Positions 11,051-22,188 of a stretch of 64,000 bases of DNA are shown here, piece after piece. The translations under genes and the position numbers were made by a program. Within the stretch, counting starts at the first letter, position 1. Every line of letters begins with the position of its first letter. Where the stretch lies: assembly GCA_043228905.1 (NCBI GenBank), contig JBHGNT010000022.1, forward strand, positions 2,046,001 to 2,110,000. The letters run 5' to 3'. Under the pieces are notes generated by a model. The model made no database searches and had not been told where the DNA came from. It saw nothing but the letters and a program-made list of their open reading frames with translations. The stretch is from Azolla caroliniana. Lineage: Eukaryota > Polypodiophyta.

Positions 11051-11055
11051 GATCA

Positions 11056-12000
11056 CCTCTGGATGTGTTTGGAAAAGTGTTGGGACGCAAGATTGAGTTT
11101 GAACCTGGCAAAAACGTGCATTCGGAGTTACAAGCGAAGCATTGCTCGGGCATATTGTGAGTAAGGAAGGCATAGCCATCGATGCGGATAAAGCAATTTT
11201 GGAAGCACCAACACCAACAAATGTGAAGGCATTGAGCCGGATGCTCCGGCATCTGGTAGATTTTGCAACACCGTTACATGTCGTGGTGCATCGGGTACCA
11301 TTCCAATGGACGGAGCAAGAGGACAAGGTGTACCAGGTCTTAAGAGTAATGTTATCTTAGGTCCCAATGGTACAACAGCCTGATTAGACAAACGATTTCC
11401 ACTTTTTTGTTGATGCATTGGATATTGCGATCGGTAGCGTACTGATGGAACCATAATGGTACCGGCTGGTATGCTACAAGAGCCGGAAACTCTGCAAGGT
11501 AGAGCGGAATTACTCAACGACAGAACAGAAAGCATTGGGGATGGTCTATAGCGTCACAAAGTACCGACACTATTTGCTAGGCCGGAAATTTTCATTTCAC
11601 GTAGATCACGCACATGACTTTAATATATCAGGTCTCCAAAGCTTCCCTAATGGGGAAACTCGCCAAATGGGCCTTACTTCTGCAAGAGTTTGAGTTTGAT
11701 ATCTATCACAGGCCCGGACTGTAGCATGCAATGGCAGATTATCTAAGCCGGTTGGAGTTCAGCGAATCAAGCAACAGTGTTCGGGACGAATTTCTAGATG
11801 CTCAATTGTTCAACGTCACTGCGGTGGATATGGCAAATGCCTTGGTACCGACCAAGGATAAGTGGATGACGGACATGCAGTAGTTCCTGAGTAATGGACT
11901 GCCACTCGAGGAAATGAATCAGGATGAATGGAAGCGGTTGGCAGTTCAAAGAAAACACTTCTATATCATAAAAAACGCGTTGTATCACAAAGGAGCAGAT
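11056..12000 (+). pseudogene. Gypsy B RT C-terminus and RNase H
   Basis: After the insert the RT thumb continues (L-W-M-C-L-E-K-C, then G-H-I-V/L-S-K-E-G-I and A-P-T-P-T-N-V-K-A-L-S-R-M-L). RNase H follows (F-F-V-D-A-L-D-I-A-I-G-S-V-L, N-Y-S-T-T-E-Q-K-A-L-G-M-V, Y-R-H-Y-L-L-G-R-K-F-S-F-H-V-D-H). TAG stops and one or two frame changes break it. The last codons (Y-H-K-G-A-D) abut the Copia C target site; removing Copia C rejoins them to the integrase zinc-finger region at 17433. Confidence 0.8.
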
Positions 12001-12670
12001 TGTTAAACACAGTGCTCGGCCACAACCGAGGAATAGGATCAACTCACAGAAAACAGGAAATACAAAATGCACGAAGACAATAGAGAGAAGAGTACACAGG
12101 ATGTTTTACGTGGAAAACCCTAAATGGGAAAAAACCACGGGAGTCCTCAAACTCCAACTATCACTATAAACAGAGATGTACAATGGTGAAGCTACAAGGC
12201 AACAACCTTGAGCTCACTGTCTTCGCCACAGGCGGCGGTAATACACAGAGGCAACGACCTCTTCGTCTCTCTCTCTCTCACTCTCTCTCTCGGCTGCTCT
12301 CACTTCGCTCCCTCTAAGTGAAAACTGAAAAATGAGCAACAACCTATAAACTGTTTGCCCTAAGTCATATTTATACTCATATGACTTTCGGGCTGTTTAC
12401 AAATATAGCCTCAAGGGCCCTTGGCAAACATATTCACAAATATGTCCCCGCATCCGAATCTCTCTCCGGGTACATTCGTCATCCGGCTCCGTAGCCGGGG
12501 TCTTCATCATCCGGCTCCGTAGCCGGGGTCTTCATCATCCGGATCAGTAGCCGGGTACTCTTCATCCGGCTTCATGCCGGGTACTCTTCATCCTCCGGTT
12601 CCGTAACCGCAACCGGGCTTGCCGTCATTCATCTCCGGACATCCCATCCGGAGGGACCGAAATCCCAACA
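12001..12670 (-). repeat. Copia C 3' LTR
   Basis: A 670-bp TG...CA repeat. It carries an extra copy of a 28-bp unit (around 12485-12540) with the palindrome CCGGCTccgtAGCCGG, and a TATA box on the minus strand (TATAAATA, 12368-12375). A CTCGG/CCGAG hairpin lies near its distal end (12015-12030). Confidence 0.95.
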
Positions 12671-12680
12671 AACTCCCCCT

Positions 12681-15600
12681 TCACTTCGGCATGGGATGTC
12701 TCTCCAATCCGATCCTCTTCCGGCATGCTTCCAGCTTGTCAGGTGTGAGCACCTTGGTCAGCATATCCGACCCGTTCTCGTCCGTGTGGATCTTCGTCAG
12801 CACGAACTCCTTGTCTTCTATCCTTTCCCGGATCCAGTGGTATCTACGCTGGATGTGTTTCGTCCGGGAATGGTAGGCCGCGTTCTTCGCAAGGTGGATG
12901 ACACTCTGACTATCGCAGTAGAGCCGGTACTCCTCCTGCCGGATACCGAGCTCTCTAATGAAGTCCTTCATCCATATTATTTCCTTGCCGGCTTCAACAG
13001 CCGCCATGTACTCCGCCTCCGTGGTTGACAACGCAACCGTCTTCTGCAACCTCGACTGCCACGAAACGGCTCCCCCTGCATATGTCATTACATACCCAGA
13101 TGTAGACCGGCTGGTATCCGCATCAGCCGACATGTCCGAATCGGTAAATCCATCGAGTTCGGGCTTACCGGAGCCGAATCGGAGGCACATGTTCGAAGTG
13201 CCCTTTAAGTATCGGAGTATCCATTTGACCGCGTTCCAGTGCTCCTTGCCGGGATTACTCATATACCGGCTCACCACTCCGACTGCGTATCCAATGTCCG
13301 GTCGGGTACACACCATTGCGTACATCAAGCTCCCGACGGCAGAGGCATATGGTATCTTCATCATATCCTCCTTTTCAACTTTTGTCTTGGGACTTTGCTT
13401 GCCGGATAACTTGCAGTTTGCCGGGAGGGTCGACCCGACCGGTCTTGCTTCCGACATGTTGAACCGGTGAAGCACCTTTGTCACGTACTTCTCCTGTGAC
13501 AGCCACAACTGCTTCTTCTTCCGGTCCCGGATGATGTGCATCCCTAGTATTTGCCTCGCCGGACCCAGGTCCTTCATTGAGAAAGTTCGGTGAAGCGCTT
13601 TCTTCAGCATCCGTATCTTGACCTGGTCCCGTCCAACGATCAACATGTCGTCCACGTACAGGAGGAGTATTAGAAAGTCTCCTCCTTCGAACTTCTTCAC
13701 AAACACGCAGTGATCGGACTGCGTTTTGTGGTACCCTTCGTCGGTCGTGAAAGAGTCGAACTTCCGGTACCATTGTCGGGGAGCCTGCTTCAGTCCGTAA
13801 AGGCTCTTCTTCAACCGGCATACCAGGTGCTCCTTCCCTTTCTTCTCGAATCCTTCCGGTTGCTGCATGTAGATCTCTTCTTCGAGGTCACCGTGAAGGA
13901 ATGCCGTCTTCACGTCCATCTGTTCTACCTCGAGGTCCATGCTTGCCGCTATGCTCAGCACCGTCCGGATGGAGGTCATCTTCACTACCGGGGCAAATAT
14001 CTCGTCGAAGTCGACGCCCTTCTTCTGCTGGAACCCCTTCACCACGATCCTGGCTTTGTATCTCGGGGGGTTTCCGGCATCTCCCGGTTTCAGCTTGAAC
14101 ACCCACTTGTTTCGAAGTGCCCGCTTTCCTTTCGGCAACTCCACAAGTTCATATGTGTGGTTCTCATGCAGGGAATCCATCTCCTCCTGCATGGCACTTA
14201 ACCACCTGCGGCTATGGGTGTCAAGCTTTGCTTCTTCAAAACTCTCCGGCTCCCCCTCGTCGGTTAGCAGCACGTGCTCTGGTTCCGGAAATCTCCGGGG
14301 GGCCCTTCTCTCTCTTAGAGGATATCTCCATTCCGGAGCTTCGGTAACCGGCTCCTCCGTTTCCTCTTCATCCGAATCCATTTCGGGATCGGGGCTGGTT
14401 CCGGTATCAGTTTCATCTTCCTCGGCCGGTTCTGTTTCTTCACCGTCTTCGGCCGGATCCTCGAGTGCTAACCGGTCCCTTGCCGGTCGGGACTGCTCCT
14501 CATAGAGTTGATCCTCACCGGTCGACTTGGAGCTCTTCATCTTCTTCTCCGACTCCCAGTCGGCGAGTGTCTTGTCCTCCATGAAGATGATATCACGACT
14601 CCGGATTATCTTTTTGTCGACCGGGTCCCATACTCGGTAGCCGAACTCGTCATCGCCGTAACCGAGGAATATGCATGGCCGGGTCTTTGGATCTAGCTTT
14701 CCTCTCCGGTCCTTTGCCACATGCACATATGCGAGACACCCGAACACCTTCAGATGCCGGTAGGATACTTCCCTGCCGGTCCACACTCTCTGCGGCGTGT
14801 CTCCGTCCAAAGGTACTGAGGGTGATCTGTTTATCACGTATGTCGCCGTCGACATTGCCTCAGCCCAAAACTCCTTGGGTAATTTCGCATGCGCCAGCAT
14901 ACTCCGGACCCTCTCCATTATGGTCCGGTTCATCCTCTCGGCCAGCCCGTTTAGTTCCGGCGTCTTCGGCACAGTAAACTCGAGCCGGATTCCCTTCGAG
15001 CGACAGTACTCCTTGAACTGCCCCCGGTATTCCCCTCCGTTATCCGCTCGTATCGCTTTCAGCTTCTTGCCGGATTCCCTTTCCACTCTCGCGTGGAGTT
15101 CTTTGAAGACGCACAACACTTGGTCCTTTGTCCTCAACGGTGCCGTCCACAGCTTCCGGCTGTGGTCATCAATGAATGTCACGAAGTACTGGGCTCCGCC
15201 ATGTGACTTCGTTTCTACTTGACACACGTCAGTGTGCACCAACTCCAATGGTGCGCTACGTCTCGTCGGTGGTCTTGAGCGGAAGGAGGTCCGGTTTTGC
15301 TTACCGGCCAGACAGTCGGTACACTTCCCCAGTTGTACGTGCTTTACCGGTATCAGGTTGTCTTCGGCAAGCCTCTTCATCCCCTTCTCGCTCATGTGGC
15401 ACAGTCTCTTGTGCCACAGCTCACCGGTAGTGTCAGCTGCCACGTTCAGCTCCTCCGGACATAGCCGGGAATTCATCAGGTACAGTGTGTTGACCTTCCG
15501 GGCCCGAGCCACTATCAGGCTCCCTTTGCTGAACTTCATGACACCGTTCCGGATGCTACCCGTGTAGCCTTCATCGTCTAGCCTCCCAGCCGAAATCAGG

Positions 15601-16754
15601 TTCAATCGAACCTCCGGAACGTGTCGGACATCCTTCAGCAGCACCTTGCATCCGGTTGATGTCATCAGCCACACGTCTCCTATGCCGGAAATCCGGCATG
15701 TACCTTCATTTCCCATCCGGACACAGCCGTGCTCCCCGGCTGTGTAGGATGAGAAGTATTTCTTCTCCGGGGTCAGGTGGAACGACGCTCCGGAATCGAC
15801 CACCCAGGTCATCTCTTCACCGGCAAGGTTCAGCTCCCTCTCTTCGGTAATGAGCATTATCTCTTCTTCACTTGCCGCGAGTGCCGTCGTTCCTTTCCGG
15901 TCCTGCCCTCGCCGATCCGGACCTCTCCGGTTCGTGGCTCCCCGGTATGCACCGTTTCGCTCCGGTGACTTCTTCGAATCGGTACCGTCGGTTCCGTTGT
16001 CTTTCCGGAAATGCCGACAGTTCTTCTGGAAGTGCCCCGGCTTCCCACAGTAGAAGCATGTAGGTCTTCCCCTCGACTGCGACCGTGTCCCCGACTTCTC
16101 CCGTCTTTGCGGACTCCGGTTCCGTTGTCTTCCCCGTTCCGATTCGGTAAGCAGCGCCTTCGAGTCGGAGGCCGGTTCTTTATCTCTCCAACGCGCTTCT
16201 TCATTTAGAATACTTGTCTTTACCGTTAGTAAAGACAAGTTCTCTTCCTTACAGGAGGTGCTGAGAGTAACTACCAAGTTCTCCCAGCTCTCCGGAAGGG
16301 TACACATCAGCATGATGGCTTGCATTGCGTCATCCAACGGGAACTTGATCGCCGCAAGCTGGTTCACGAATCCCATGAACGTGCTGACGTGTTCGACCAT
16401 GCTCTCGCCGTCCCGGTACTTAAGATTCACTATCTTCCTCATCAGGGAGGTCCGGGTCAGAGCATTCTTCCTCTCATACAGTCCGGACAGCTTCTGCCAC
16501 ATCTCATAGGCGTTCGTATCGTTCGCCACATGTTGCAGAACACTTACATCGACATATTGCCGGATCGTCGCTATGGCTTTCCGGTTCAGGAGCTTCCACT
16601 CCGACTCTATTACCCCCTTGGGTATCTCGGCATTGTCGATCGGTTCATACAGGTCTCGGACGATGAGAAGGTCTTCCATCTTTATCTTCCAGTCGGCGTA
16701 GTTCTGTGAGTTCAACACCATCATGCCCGGAGGCCCACTACCGCCGCCTTCCAT
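12681..16754 (-). CDS. Copia C Gag-Pol polyprotein, intact, 1357 aa
   Basis: One open frame starts at ATG 16754, about 17 nt downstream of the PBS. Domains in order: Gag of the UBN2 type (about 10-195), CCHC knuckle (233-246), retropepsin with V-V-D-S-G-A-S (D320), GAG_pre-integrase and HHCC finger (H448, H453, C478, C481), integrase core (D509, D571, E606), RT with Y-V-D-D (1033-1036), and RNase H (D1205/1207, E1246, D1281). An acidic linker (760-800) separates integrase and RT. All catalytic residues I can check are present. The product assembles cytoplasmic particles, copies the RNA and integrates it. The only sign of selection or recent origin visible here is the absence of stops; expression is unknown. 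Confidence 0.95.
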   Translation of the reverse strand: MEGGGSGPPGMMVLNSQNYADWKIKMEDLLIVRDLYEPIDNAEIPKGVIESEWKLLNRKAIATIRQYVDVSVLQHVANDTNAYEMWQKLSGLYERKNALTRTSLMRKIVNLKYRDGESMVEHVSTFMGFVNQLAAIKFPLDDAMQAIMLMCTLPESWENLVVTLSTSCKEENLSLLTVKTSILNEEARWRDKEPASDSKALLTESERGRQRNRSPQRREKSGTRSQSRGRPTCFYCGKPGHFQKNCRHFRKDNGTDGTDSKKSPERNGAYRGATNRRGPDRRGQDRKGTTALAASEEEIMLITEERELNLAGEEMTWVVDSGASFHLTPEKKYFSSYTAGEHGCVRMGNEGTCRISGIGDVWLMTSTGCKVLLKDVRHVPEVRLNLISAGRLDDEGYTGSIRNGVMKFSKGSLIVARARKVNTLYLMNSRLCPEELNVAADTTGELWHKRLCHMSEKGMKRLAEDNLIPVKHVQLGKCTDCLAGKQNRTSFRSRPPTRRSAPLELVHTDVCQVETKSHGGAQYFVTFIDDHSRKLWTAPLRTKDQVLCVFKELHARVERESGKKLKAIRADNGGEYRGQFKEYCRSKGIRLEFTVPKTPELNGLAERMNRTIMERVRSMLAHAKLPKEFWAEAMSTATYVINRSPSVPLDGDTPQRVWTGREVSYRHLKVFGCLAYVHVAKDRRGKLDPKTRPCIFLGYGDDEFGYRVWDPVDKKIIRSRDIIFMEDKTLADWESEKKMKSSKSTGEDQLYEEQSRPARDRLALEDPAEDGEETEPAEEDETDTGTSPDPEMDSDEEETEEPVTEAPEWRYPLRERRAPRRFPEPEHVLLTDEGEPESFEEAKLDTHSRRWLSAMQEEMDSLHENHTYELVELPKGKRALRNKWVFKLKPGDAGNPPRYKARIVVKGFQQKKGVDFDEIFAPVVKMTSIRTVLSIAASMDLEVEQMDVKTAFLHGDLEEEIYMQQPEGFEKKGKEHLVCRLKKSLYGLKQAPRQWYRKFDSFTTDEGYHKTQSDHCVFVKKFEGGDFLILLLYVDDMLIVGRDQVKIRMLKKALHRTFSMKDLGPARQILGMHIIRDRKKKQLWLSQEKYVTKVLHRFNMSEARPVGSTLPANCKLSGKQSPKTKVEKEDMMKIPYASAVGSLMYAMVCTRPDIGYAVGVVSRYMSNPGKEHWNAVKWILRYLKGTSNMCLRFGSGKPELDGFTDSDMSADADTSRSTSGYVMTYAGGAVSWQSRLQKTVALSTTEAEYMAAVEAGKEIIWMKDFIRELGIRQEEYRLYCDSQSVIHLAKNAAYHSRTKHIQRRYHWIRERIEDKEFVLTKIHTDENGSDMLTKVLTPDKLEACRKRIGLERHPMPK

Positions 16755-16770
16755 TTTCTGTGTTACCGTC

Positions 16771-16782
16771 GCTCTGATACCA
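16771..16782 (-). other. Copia C primer-binding site
   Basis: TGGTATCAGAGC on the minus strand, three bases from the 5' LTR, is complementary to initiator tRNA-Met. Confidence 0.9.
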
Positions 16783-16785
16783 CTT

Positions 16786-17427
16786 TGTTAAACACAGTGC
16801 TCGGCCACAACCGAGGAATAGGATCAACTCACAGAAAACAGGAAATACAAAATGCACGAAGACAATAGAGAGAAGAGTACACAGGATGTTTTACGTGGAA
16901 AACCCTAAATGGGAAAAAACCACGGGAGTCCTCAAACTCCAACTATCACTATAAACAGAGATGTACAATGGTGAAGCTACAAGGCAACAACCTTGAGCTC
17001 ACTGTCTTCGCCACAGGCGGCGGTAATACACAGAGGCAACGACCTCTTCGTCTCTCTCTCTCTCACTCTCTCTCTCGGCTGCTCTCACTTCGCTCCCTCT
17101 AAGTGAAAACAGAAAAATGAGCAACAGCCTATAAACTGTTTGCCCTAAGTCATATTTATACACATATGACTTTCGGGCTATTTACAAATATATCCTCAAG
17201 GGCCCTTGGCAAACATATTCACAAATATGTCCCCGCATCCGGATCTCTCTCCGGGTACATTCGTCATCCGGCTCCGTAGCCGGGGTCTTCATCATCCGGA
17301 TCAGTAGCCGGGTACTCTTCATCCGGCTTCATGCCGGGTACTCTTCATCCTCCGGTTCCGTAACCGCAACCGGGCTTGCCGTCATTCATCTCCGGACATC
17401 CCATCCGGAGGGACTGAAATCCCAACA
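16786..17427 (-). repeat. Copia C 5' LTR
   Basis: A 642-bp copy of the LTR at 12001, lacking one 28-bp unit. It begins TGTTAAACAC and ends CCCAACA in plus orientation. Confidence 0.95.
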
Positions 17428-17432
17428 CAGAT

Positions 17433-18758
17433 GAAATATGGAGACGACCGGTTCGAAGTGATGAGAAAGATGCGGTAGTAAGGGAAGCTCATTGCGGACT
17501 AGCCGGCAGACACTATGCTGGAGAAGCAATGACTTGGAAGATTTAGCGGAACGGCTTGTGGTGGCCAACCACCTTGAAAGATTCAATTTGATATTGCCGC
17601 GAATGTGACTTATGTCAGAGAATGGGCCAACCCACGGAGGAAGTGCAAATGCCTCATCAGTCAGTACTACCACTAGAACCGTTCCAGAAGTGGGAATTAG
17701 ATTTTGTCGGGACTTTCAAGCCGACAGTAGCAAGAATCGGGAATAGATACATCATAGTTGCTACATGTTATTATACAAAATGGGTGTAAGCAAAAGCGTT
17801 ACGTGACAATTCCATGGCATCAACGGCAAAATTCCTTTACGAATGTATATTGTGCCGATTCATATGTCTAATTGAATTAATCAGTGACCAAGGAGGGCAC
17901 TTTATCAGCCAAGTAGTAGAGAGCTTGACATTGTTTTATGCATTAGTACATAAGAAAAGCACGTTGTACTACCCATAAGCAAATGGATTGGTAGAATCCA
18001 CAAATAAAACGTTGCGGACAATCCTGAAAATGATCATCCACAAAAACGGGACGGATTGGGATACGAAGCTTCACAACGCACTTTGGGCGTACCGAATGAC
18101 GTATAAGACAAGTATCCGATTGACACCATTCCGGTTGGCATTCAGATTAGAGGCGGTAATGCTGATGGAATTTCAAATTCCAAGTTTGCGTTTACAGTTA
18201 CAAGAGCGGCTGAACGAATATGAGTCGGAACAAATTCGATTGGAGAAGTTGTGTGAACTCGAAGAGCATCGGATACTAAGTCTATTGCAAGTAGAATTGG
18301 AACAGCAACAAATGAAAGCATTCGTGGATTGCCACCAGAAACGCAATGAGAAGGAATTCGGAATTGGAAAACCGGTGTTGGTATTTCAGACATGGATGGG
18401 GAGCATGTCGGGGAAGCTCAGATTCAGATGGATGGGACCGTATTATATAATAAAGGAATTCAAGGGATCCTATCAATTGTGTACCTTAGTCGAGGATGTA
18501 CTCGACAAATGGGTGAACAGGTTCTGGCTAAAACTATATAAGGGACGGATGCCAGCAAACCCATTCAAGGGTCCGGACCAGCATGGAAGAAACCAGGAGG
18601 CTGGGGGCCATAGGATGGCAGAGACCGAAGGAAAACCGTATGATCAGACCGTCTGGAGCGATGACGTCACCAAACATGCACCGGAGTTAACCAAGCAAGG
18701 GAAACGGCAGAACCGATCGGGGTCAAAAGCATCCACGACACCCAGAGTTGACAGGTAG
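17433..18758 (+). pseudogene. Gypsy B integrase
   Basis: The zinc-finger part follows the Copia C target site (H-C-G-L-A-G-R-H-Y-A-G, then Y-C-R-E-C-D-L-C). The catalytic core has W-E-L-D-F-V-G (Asp), I-S-D-Q-G-G-H-F (Asp) and A-N-G-L-V-E-S-T (Glu). From 17988 to 18758 the frame is open for 256 codons and covers the C-terminal part, including L-R-F-R-W-M-G-P-Y-Y-I, a GPY-type module. TAG and TAA codons in the core (for example before A-N-G-L-V-E-S) make it inactive. No chromodomain is seen after the GPY-like module. Confidence 0.8.
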
Positions 18759-18965
18759 ACTACGTCATACGACCGACGTATGTAGGAAAGAAGAAAAAAG
18801 TTAGAGATTTGAAATGATTCTAGACGCGAAACGGCAATGATGGAAAAGATGGTTACGATCATGACATCAGCCGAGTACTAAATGCACACCACACGTCATA
18901 ATAATGCAATAATTAGCCACGACGTGTAGATGCAAAACCCAAAAAGAGGCGAGGCGGTGACGCGT

Positions 18966-19585
18966 TGTCACGAAAATGCTCACGTGCGTGTGCTACTTGA
19001 GTGGGACCACCAGGGTCTCAGACTGTGGAGGACGTTCATGAAGTTAAAAGACAATGATGTGAATGTTTGAGTCGAGGAAGACAATGTCACACACTTGAAA
19101 AGATTAAGAAAATTAATACACTTGAGAGAAGATGATTAATTAGAAAAATATAAATGAGAGTATTATATTGATAATAGTGGTGATGGTGATATCACATATT
19201 GAGCCCCCCCTTACACAAGCCTTACAAGGGTATTTATAGGTCTATCCATGCTTCTAACATGCACAAAACCATGGGCTTGGACCCATGGTTTTTGGGCACA
19301 CTGTTTTTCTTGTGGCATGCACAAAACCATGGGCTTGGAACATGGTTTTGTGCACACGGTTTTGTACGGTTGTTCCCTATTCCTTTTGAATATGAAAAGA
19401 AATACATAACATTTACAGTACTAGGTAGTAGCCTTAATGGTAAGATAAATGTTTTCTATCTTGGAGGTGCAAGGGTCAAATTTTGCTTGCACCCCTCTAT
19501 ATGCACTCGAATGCCTCTAGACCCTAGGCTAATTTTCATATTTATAATCATTCGTGTAATGTGCGTGGAACCACACTATTTCACA
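18966..19585 (-). repeat. LTR of gag-only element (3' LTR)
   Basis: A 620-bp repeat, TGTCAC...TTTCACA. It contains a TATA-like TATTTATAGG (19210-19219; minus CCTATAAATA) and a duplicated segment with ACAAAACCATGGGCTTGGA (about 19261 and 19319). Confidence 0.8.
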
Positions 19586-20055
19586 ATTTCTCCCATTGGA
19601 CACGCAACATCACGACATCCACCCCCACCAAACCGCACATCCTCCGGCATGTGCCAAGAAGAAAAGAGTGATGTGGTCGAGTCAAAGGTGGTTGGCCTTT
19701 GATTTCTTCCTTTCTTACACCTTGCCCGCATCGTCCTTTATCCTCCATTTTGAGCACATGCATTCCTTCCACCCGAACCATTGTCGTCTCCCGATCAACC
19801 ATATCATTCGCTCACCCTTTGCATTGCCATGACCACTTGTCATAGCCCCTTTTGCACCTCTTGAGCATAACCCTTCATGCATCGTACATGTGTCGCGTTC
19901 ATCCCGACCATCTGCTTGGTCATCAAACTCCCTCTGATCATCCTTTCTCATCTCATGCTTGCTTTTCCTTATGCTCACCAGCCTCGACCGGGTGTCACAC
20001 CACTCATCTGCTTCTACCTCCGGTTAGGCCGGTTCAACTTCTATTTGGATCAGTC

Positions 20056-20967
20056 TCAACCAATCAGCTTCTGGCTTGGTCGGCCTTCGTCTGAATTCGC
20101 ATTCGATCGAATCGGACTCAGACGATCGGCTTCCGTTTGGGTCAGCTTCCGTTCGGGTCGGAATACCAACCGCGTCATCTTCCATCCGGATTGTCGTCCA
20201 GTTTTTCCTTTCTTGCCGCTCTCTGGCTCTTCATCGAACTCTATTGTAGCTTTTTCCTTGGCCTCCTTGTTGGCCACCGTTCCTTTGTATGCGCTAGTTT
20301 CGACCCTCATCTCCTCACCACCACCTTCCATCTCTCTGGTCTTATGTTGGTTCTCAGGCACAACTGCCGAAGTCTCCGAAACCAGTGTGGAGGGATCCCT
20401 TCATCTGTGGTCATCCTCATCGCCATTTCGGTCCGTCAATTTCCTGCCGCCACCTTCCATCTCTCCGGTCTCACGTTGGCACTCGGGCACAACTGTCGAA
20501 GTCTCAGGAATAATTGTGGGGAGAACCTTGGTACCATCGGTCACCATCGACTCATCCATAGCCATCTTTCCCTCAACGTTGTTATTCGCATTGGCTTCAA
20601 TCTTTGTTTCCCCACCACTCTCTGTCTCTTGGGTCTCATGTTGGCTCTCCGACACAACTGCCCAAGTCTCTAGATCAAGTGTTGGGAAAGTCTCGATATG
20701 GCCATCCGTTGTGGACTCGTTCATAGCCATCTCCAACTCGATGTCATTCCTTGTGGTTACCGCCTCAATCACGTCGGCCTCACACTCTTTATCTCCCTCG
20801 ATCAGGAAAGCTTTGATCATGCTTGCACCTTCATCACTCGATATTTCGGACACAACTTGTGTTCCGAAATGCTCATCCACTCTTAAAGTGGCATTTCCTA
20901 CTCTCGAGTCTTTGGCCTTTCTCTTGACCGTCGTTCCTCCATAAGTCGAGAAGGTGGTTTGTTCCAA
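20056..20967 (-). pseudogene. acidic repeat ORF in gag-only element
   Basis: Two adjoining minus-strand open stretches (20967-20401 and 20361-20056) encode an acidic, Ser/Thr/Glu-rich protein with about three degenerate internal repeats. Each contains a motif like V-V-S/P-E-x-Q-x-E-T-x-E-x-E-G-G-G, spaced roughly 40-55 residues apart. No enzyme motif is visible. I do not recognise the product. It lies between gag and the 3' LTR, where pol would normally be. The opposite strand is also open here (19877-20944), but that translation is hydrophobic and Ser-rich and looks like a shadow. Confidence 0.45.
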
Positions 20968-21254
20968 ACCTTCTCCCGTGGTACTGTCGTATTGAACCTA
21001 GGCCTTTGTATTGGTCGTATCATTACTCCACATTTGTTGGGAGGTCTCTTCTTCCACGATCACAGTTCGCATCAATTTTTGCTTCATTTTAAGATCCTCT
21101 TCAGCATCGACTTGTGCCTTTAAGTTCTTGAATGCTTCTCTCATCAAAGCTTCTATGTTGAGTGTCTTCAAATCTTCTCTCTTTGTGTTCTCTTCCTTCG
21201 GTGGTGGCGTGTTACCACATCTCATCTTCCTTTGATCGTCCCTCGTGGACCATG

Positions 21255-22150
21255 ATGTTGTCAACAAGATTCCCATCTTTCTCTTGTCATGTTGCCGACA
21301 TACTCTTTCAACATAGGCCCAATTTTCGGTGAGGCCATTTTCACCATTGTCATCCTCAAGTTAGATTCCAATGTCCTTCCTTTCCTTCCGATCAATCAAT
21401 TTTATGAACATTAAGAACTTTTTGCCCCCACCAATCCTTGATCCCGCTCTGAGAGTTGAGCGAAGCGATACTCAAATTCAACGAATGCATGCATAGCACT
21501 CTGATGGGTCTTCCTCGATGACACCCATTTGTCAAACTCGTATAGACCTCGTCCCTTCGGCTCTTCATAACCATGTGCCTCTCGTAATGCTTCTTTGAAG
21601 GACACCCACGAATTATGAGCTTTTTGAAGCTCTTTCATCTCTTCATAGATTGGTTCTGCCACCACTCGACAAAAGCATAACCATATGCCTCTCGTAAAGC
21701 TTCTTTGAAGGACACCCACGAATCGTGAGCTTTTCGAAGCTCTTTCATCTCTTCGTAGATTGGTGGGTCTTCCTCGATGACACCCATTGTTCAAACTCGT
21801 ATAGACCTCATCCCTTTGGCTCTTCATTACCATATGTCTCTCGTAAAGCTTCTTTGATGGACACCAACGAATCGTGAGCTTTTTGAAGCTCTTTCATCTC
21901 TTCGTAGATTGGTTCAACCACCACTCAACAAAAGTACTCCAACCTCATTGCTTTGTTCACACCTCTCGAATCCATTTCGGCATTGTATGCCTTTAGAAAA
22001 ACTTAGACTTTGCCCCCATCGAAACAACCAACTCGTTCGACCATGCTTTCGACAGCTTGTTGGGCCGCATCTCTTCTTTTCCCTTCTCTAGAAAATTCCA
22101 TCATCATCTTTGACATTGCCTTCATGAGATATTCCTTGCCCATCTTCATC
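21255..22150 (-). pseudogene. gag-like region with internal tandem copies
   Basis: Minus-strand translation gives Y-E-F-D-K-W-V-S-S-R-K-T and A-F-V-E-F-E-Y-R-F-A-Q-L-S-E-R-D-Q, a retrotransposon gag-type capsid segment, followed at 21276-20998 by a Lys/Glu-rich helix. Around 21569-21935 a segment encoding E-E-M-K-E-L-Q-K-A-H-x-S-W-V-S is present in about three tandem copies (roughly 120-160 nt apart), which has disrupted the frame. It would be the only structural protein of this element. Confidence 0.5.
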
Positions 22151-22188
22151 CTCCCCTACCGCTCTTCACGTTGGGTTCACCAAAATGA

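Larger units (their letters stand above)
12001..17427 (-). mobile_element. Copia C, complete and probably coding-competent Ty1/copia element
   Basis: This 5.4-kb element has perfect 5-bp TSDs (CAGAT at 11996-12000 and 17428-17432) and two LTRs of 670 and 642 bp. They differ by about seven substitutions in the aligned part, roughly 1%, plus one extra 28-bp repeat unit. A PBS for initiator tRNA-Met, a purine-rich tract next to the 3' LTR (minus GAAGGGGGAGTT, 12671-12682) and one uninterrupted gag-pol frame complete it. It is among the youngest pieces of the nest and could be autonomous. Copia D is a relative with a different gag N terminus. Confidence 0.95.

Noticed and set aside
12696-16709. 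many open stretches on the plus strand across Copia C
   Set aside because: They are antisense shadows of the intact 1357-aa polyprotein.
19877-20944. 355-codon open stretch on the plus strand
   Set aside because: It is antisense to the acidic repeat ORF, its translation is Ser/Leu-rich without domains, and the LTR and purine-tract orientation of the element supports the minus strand.
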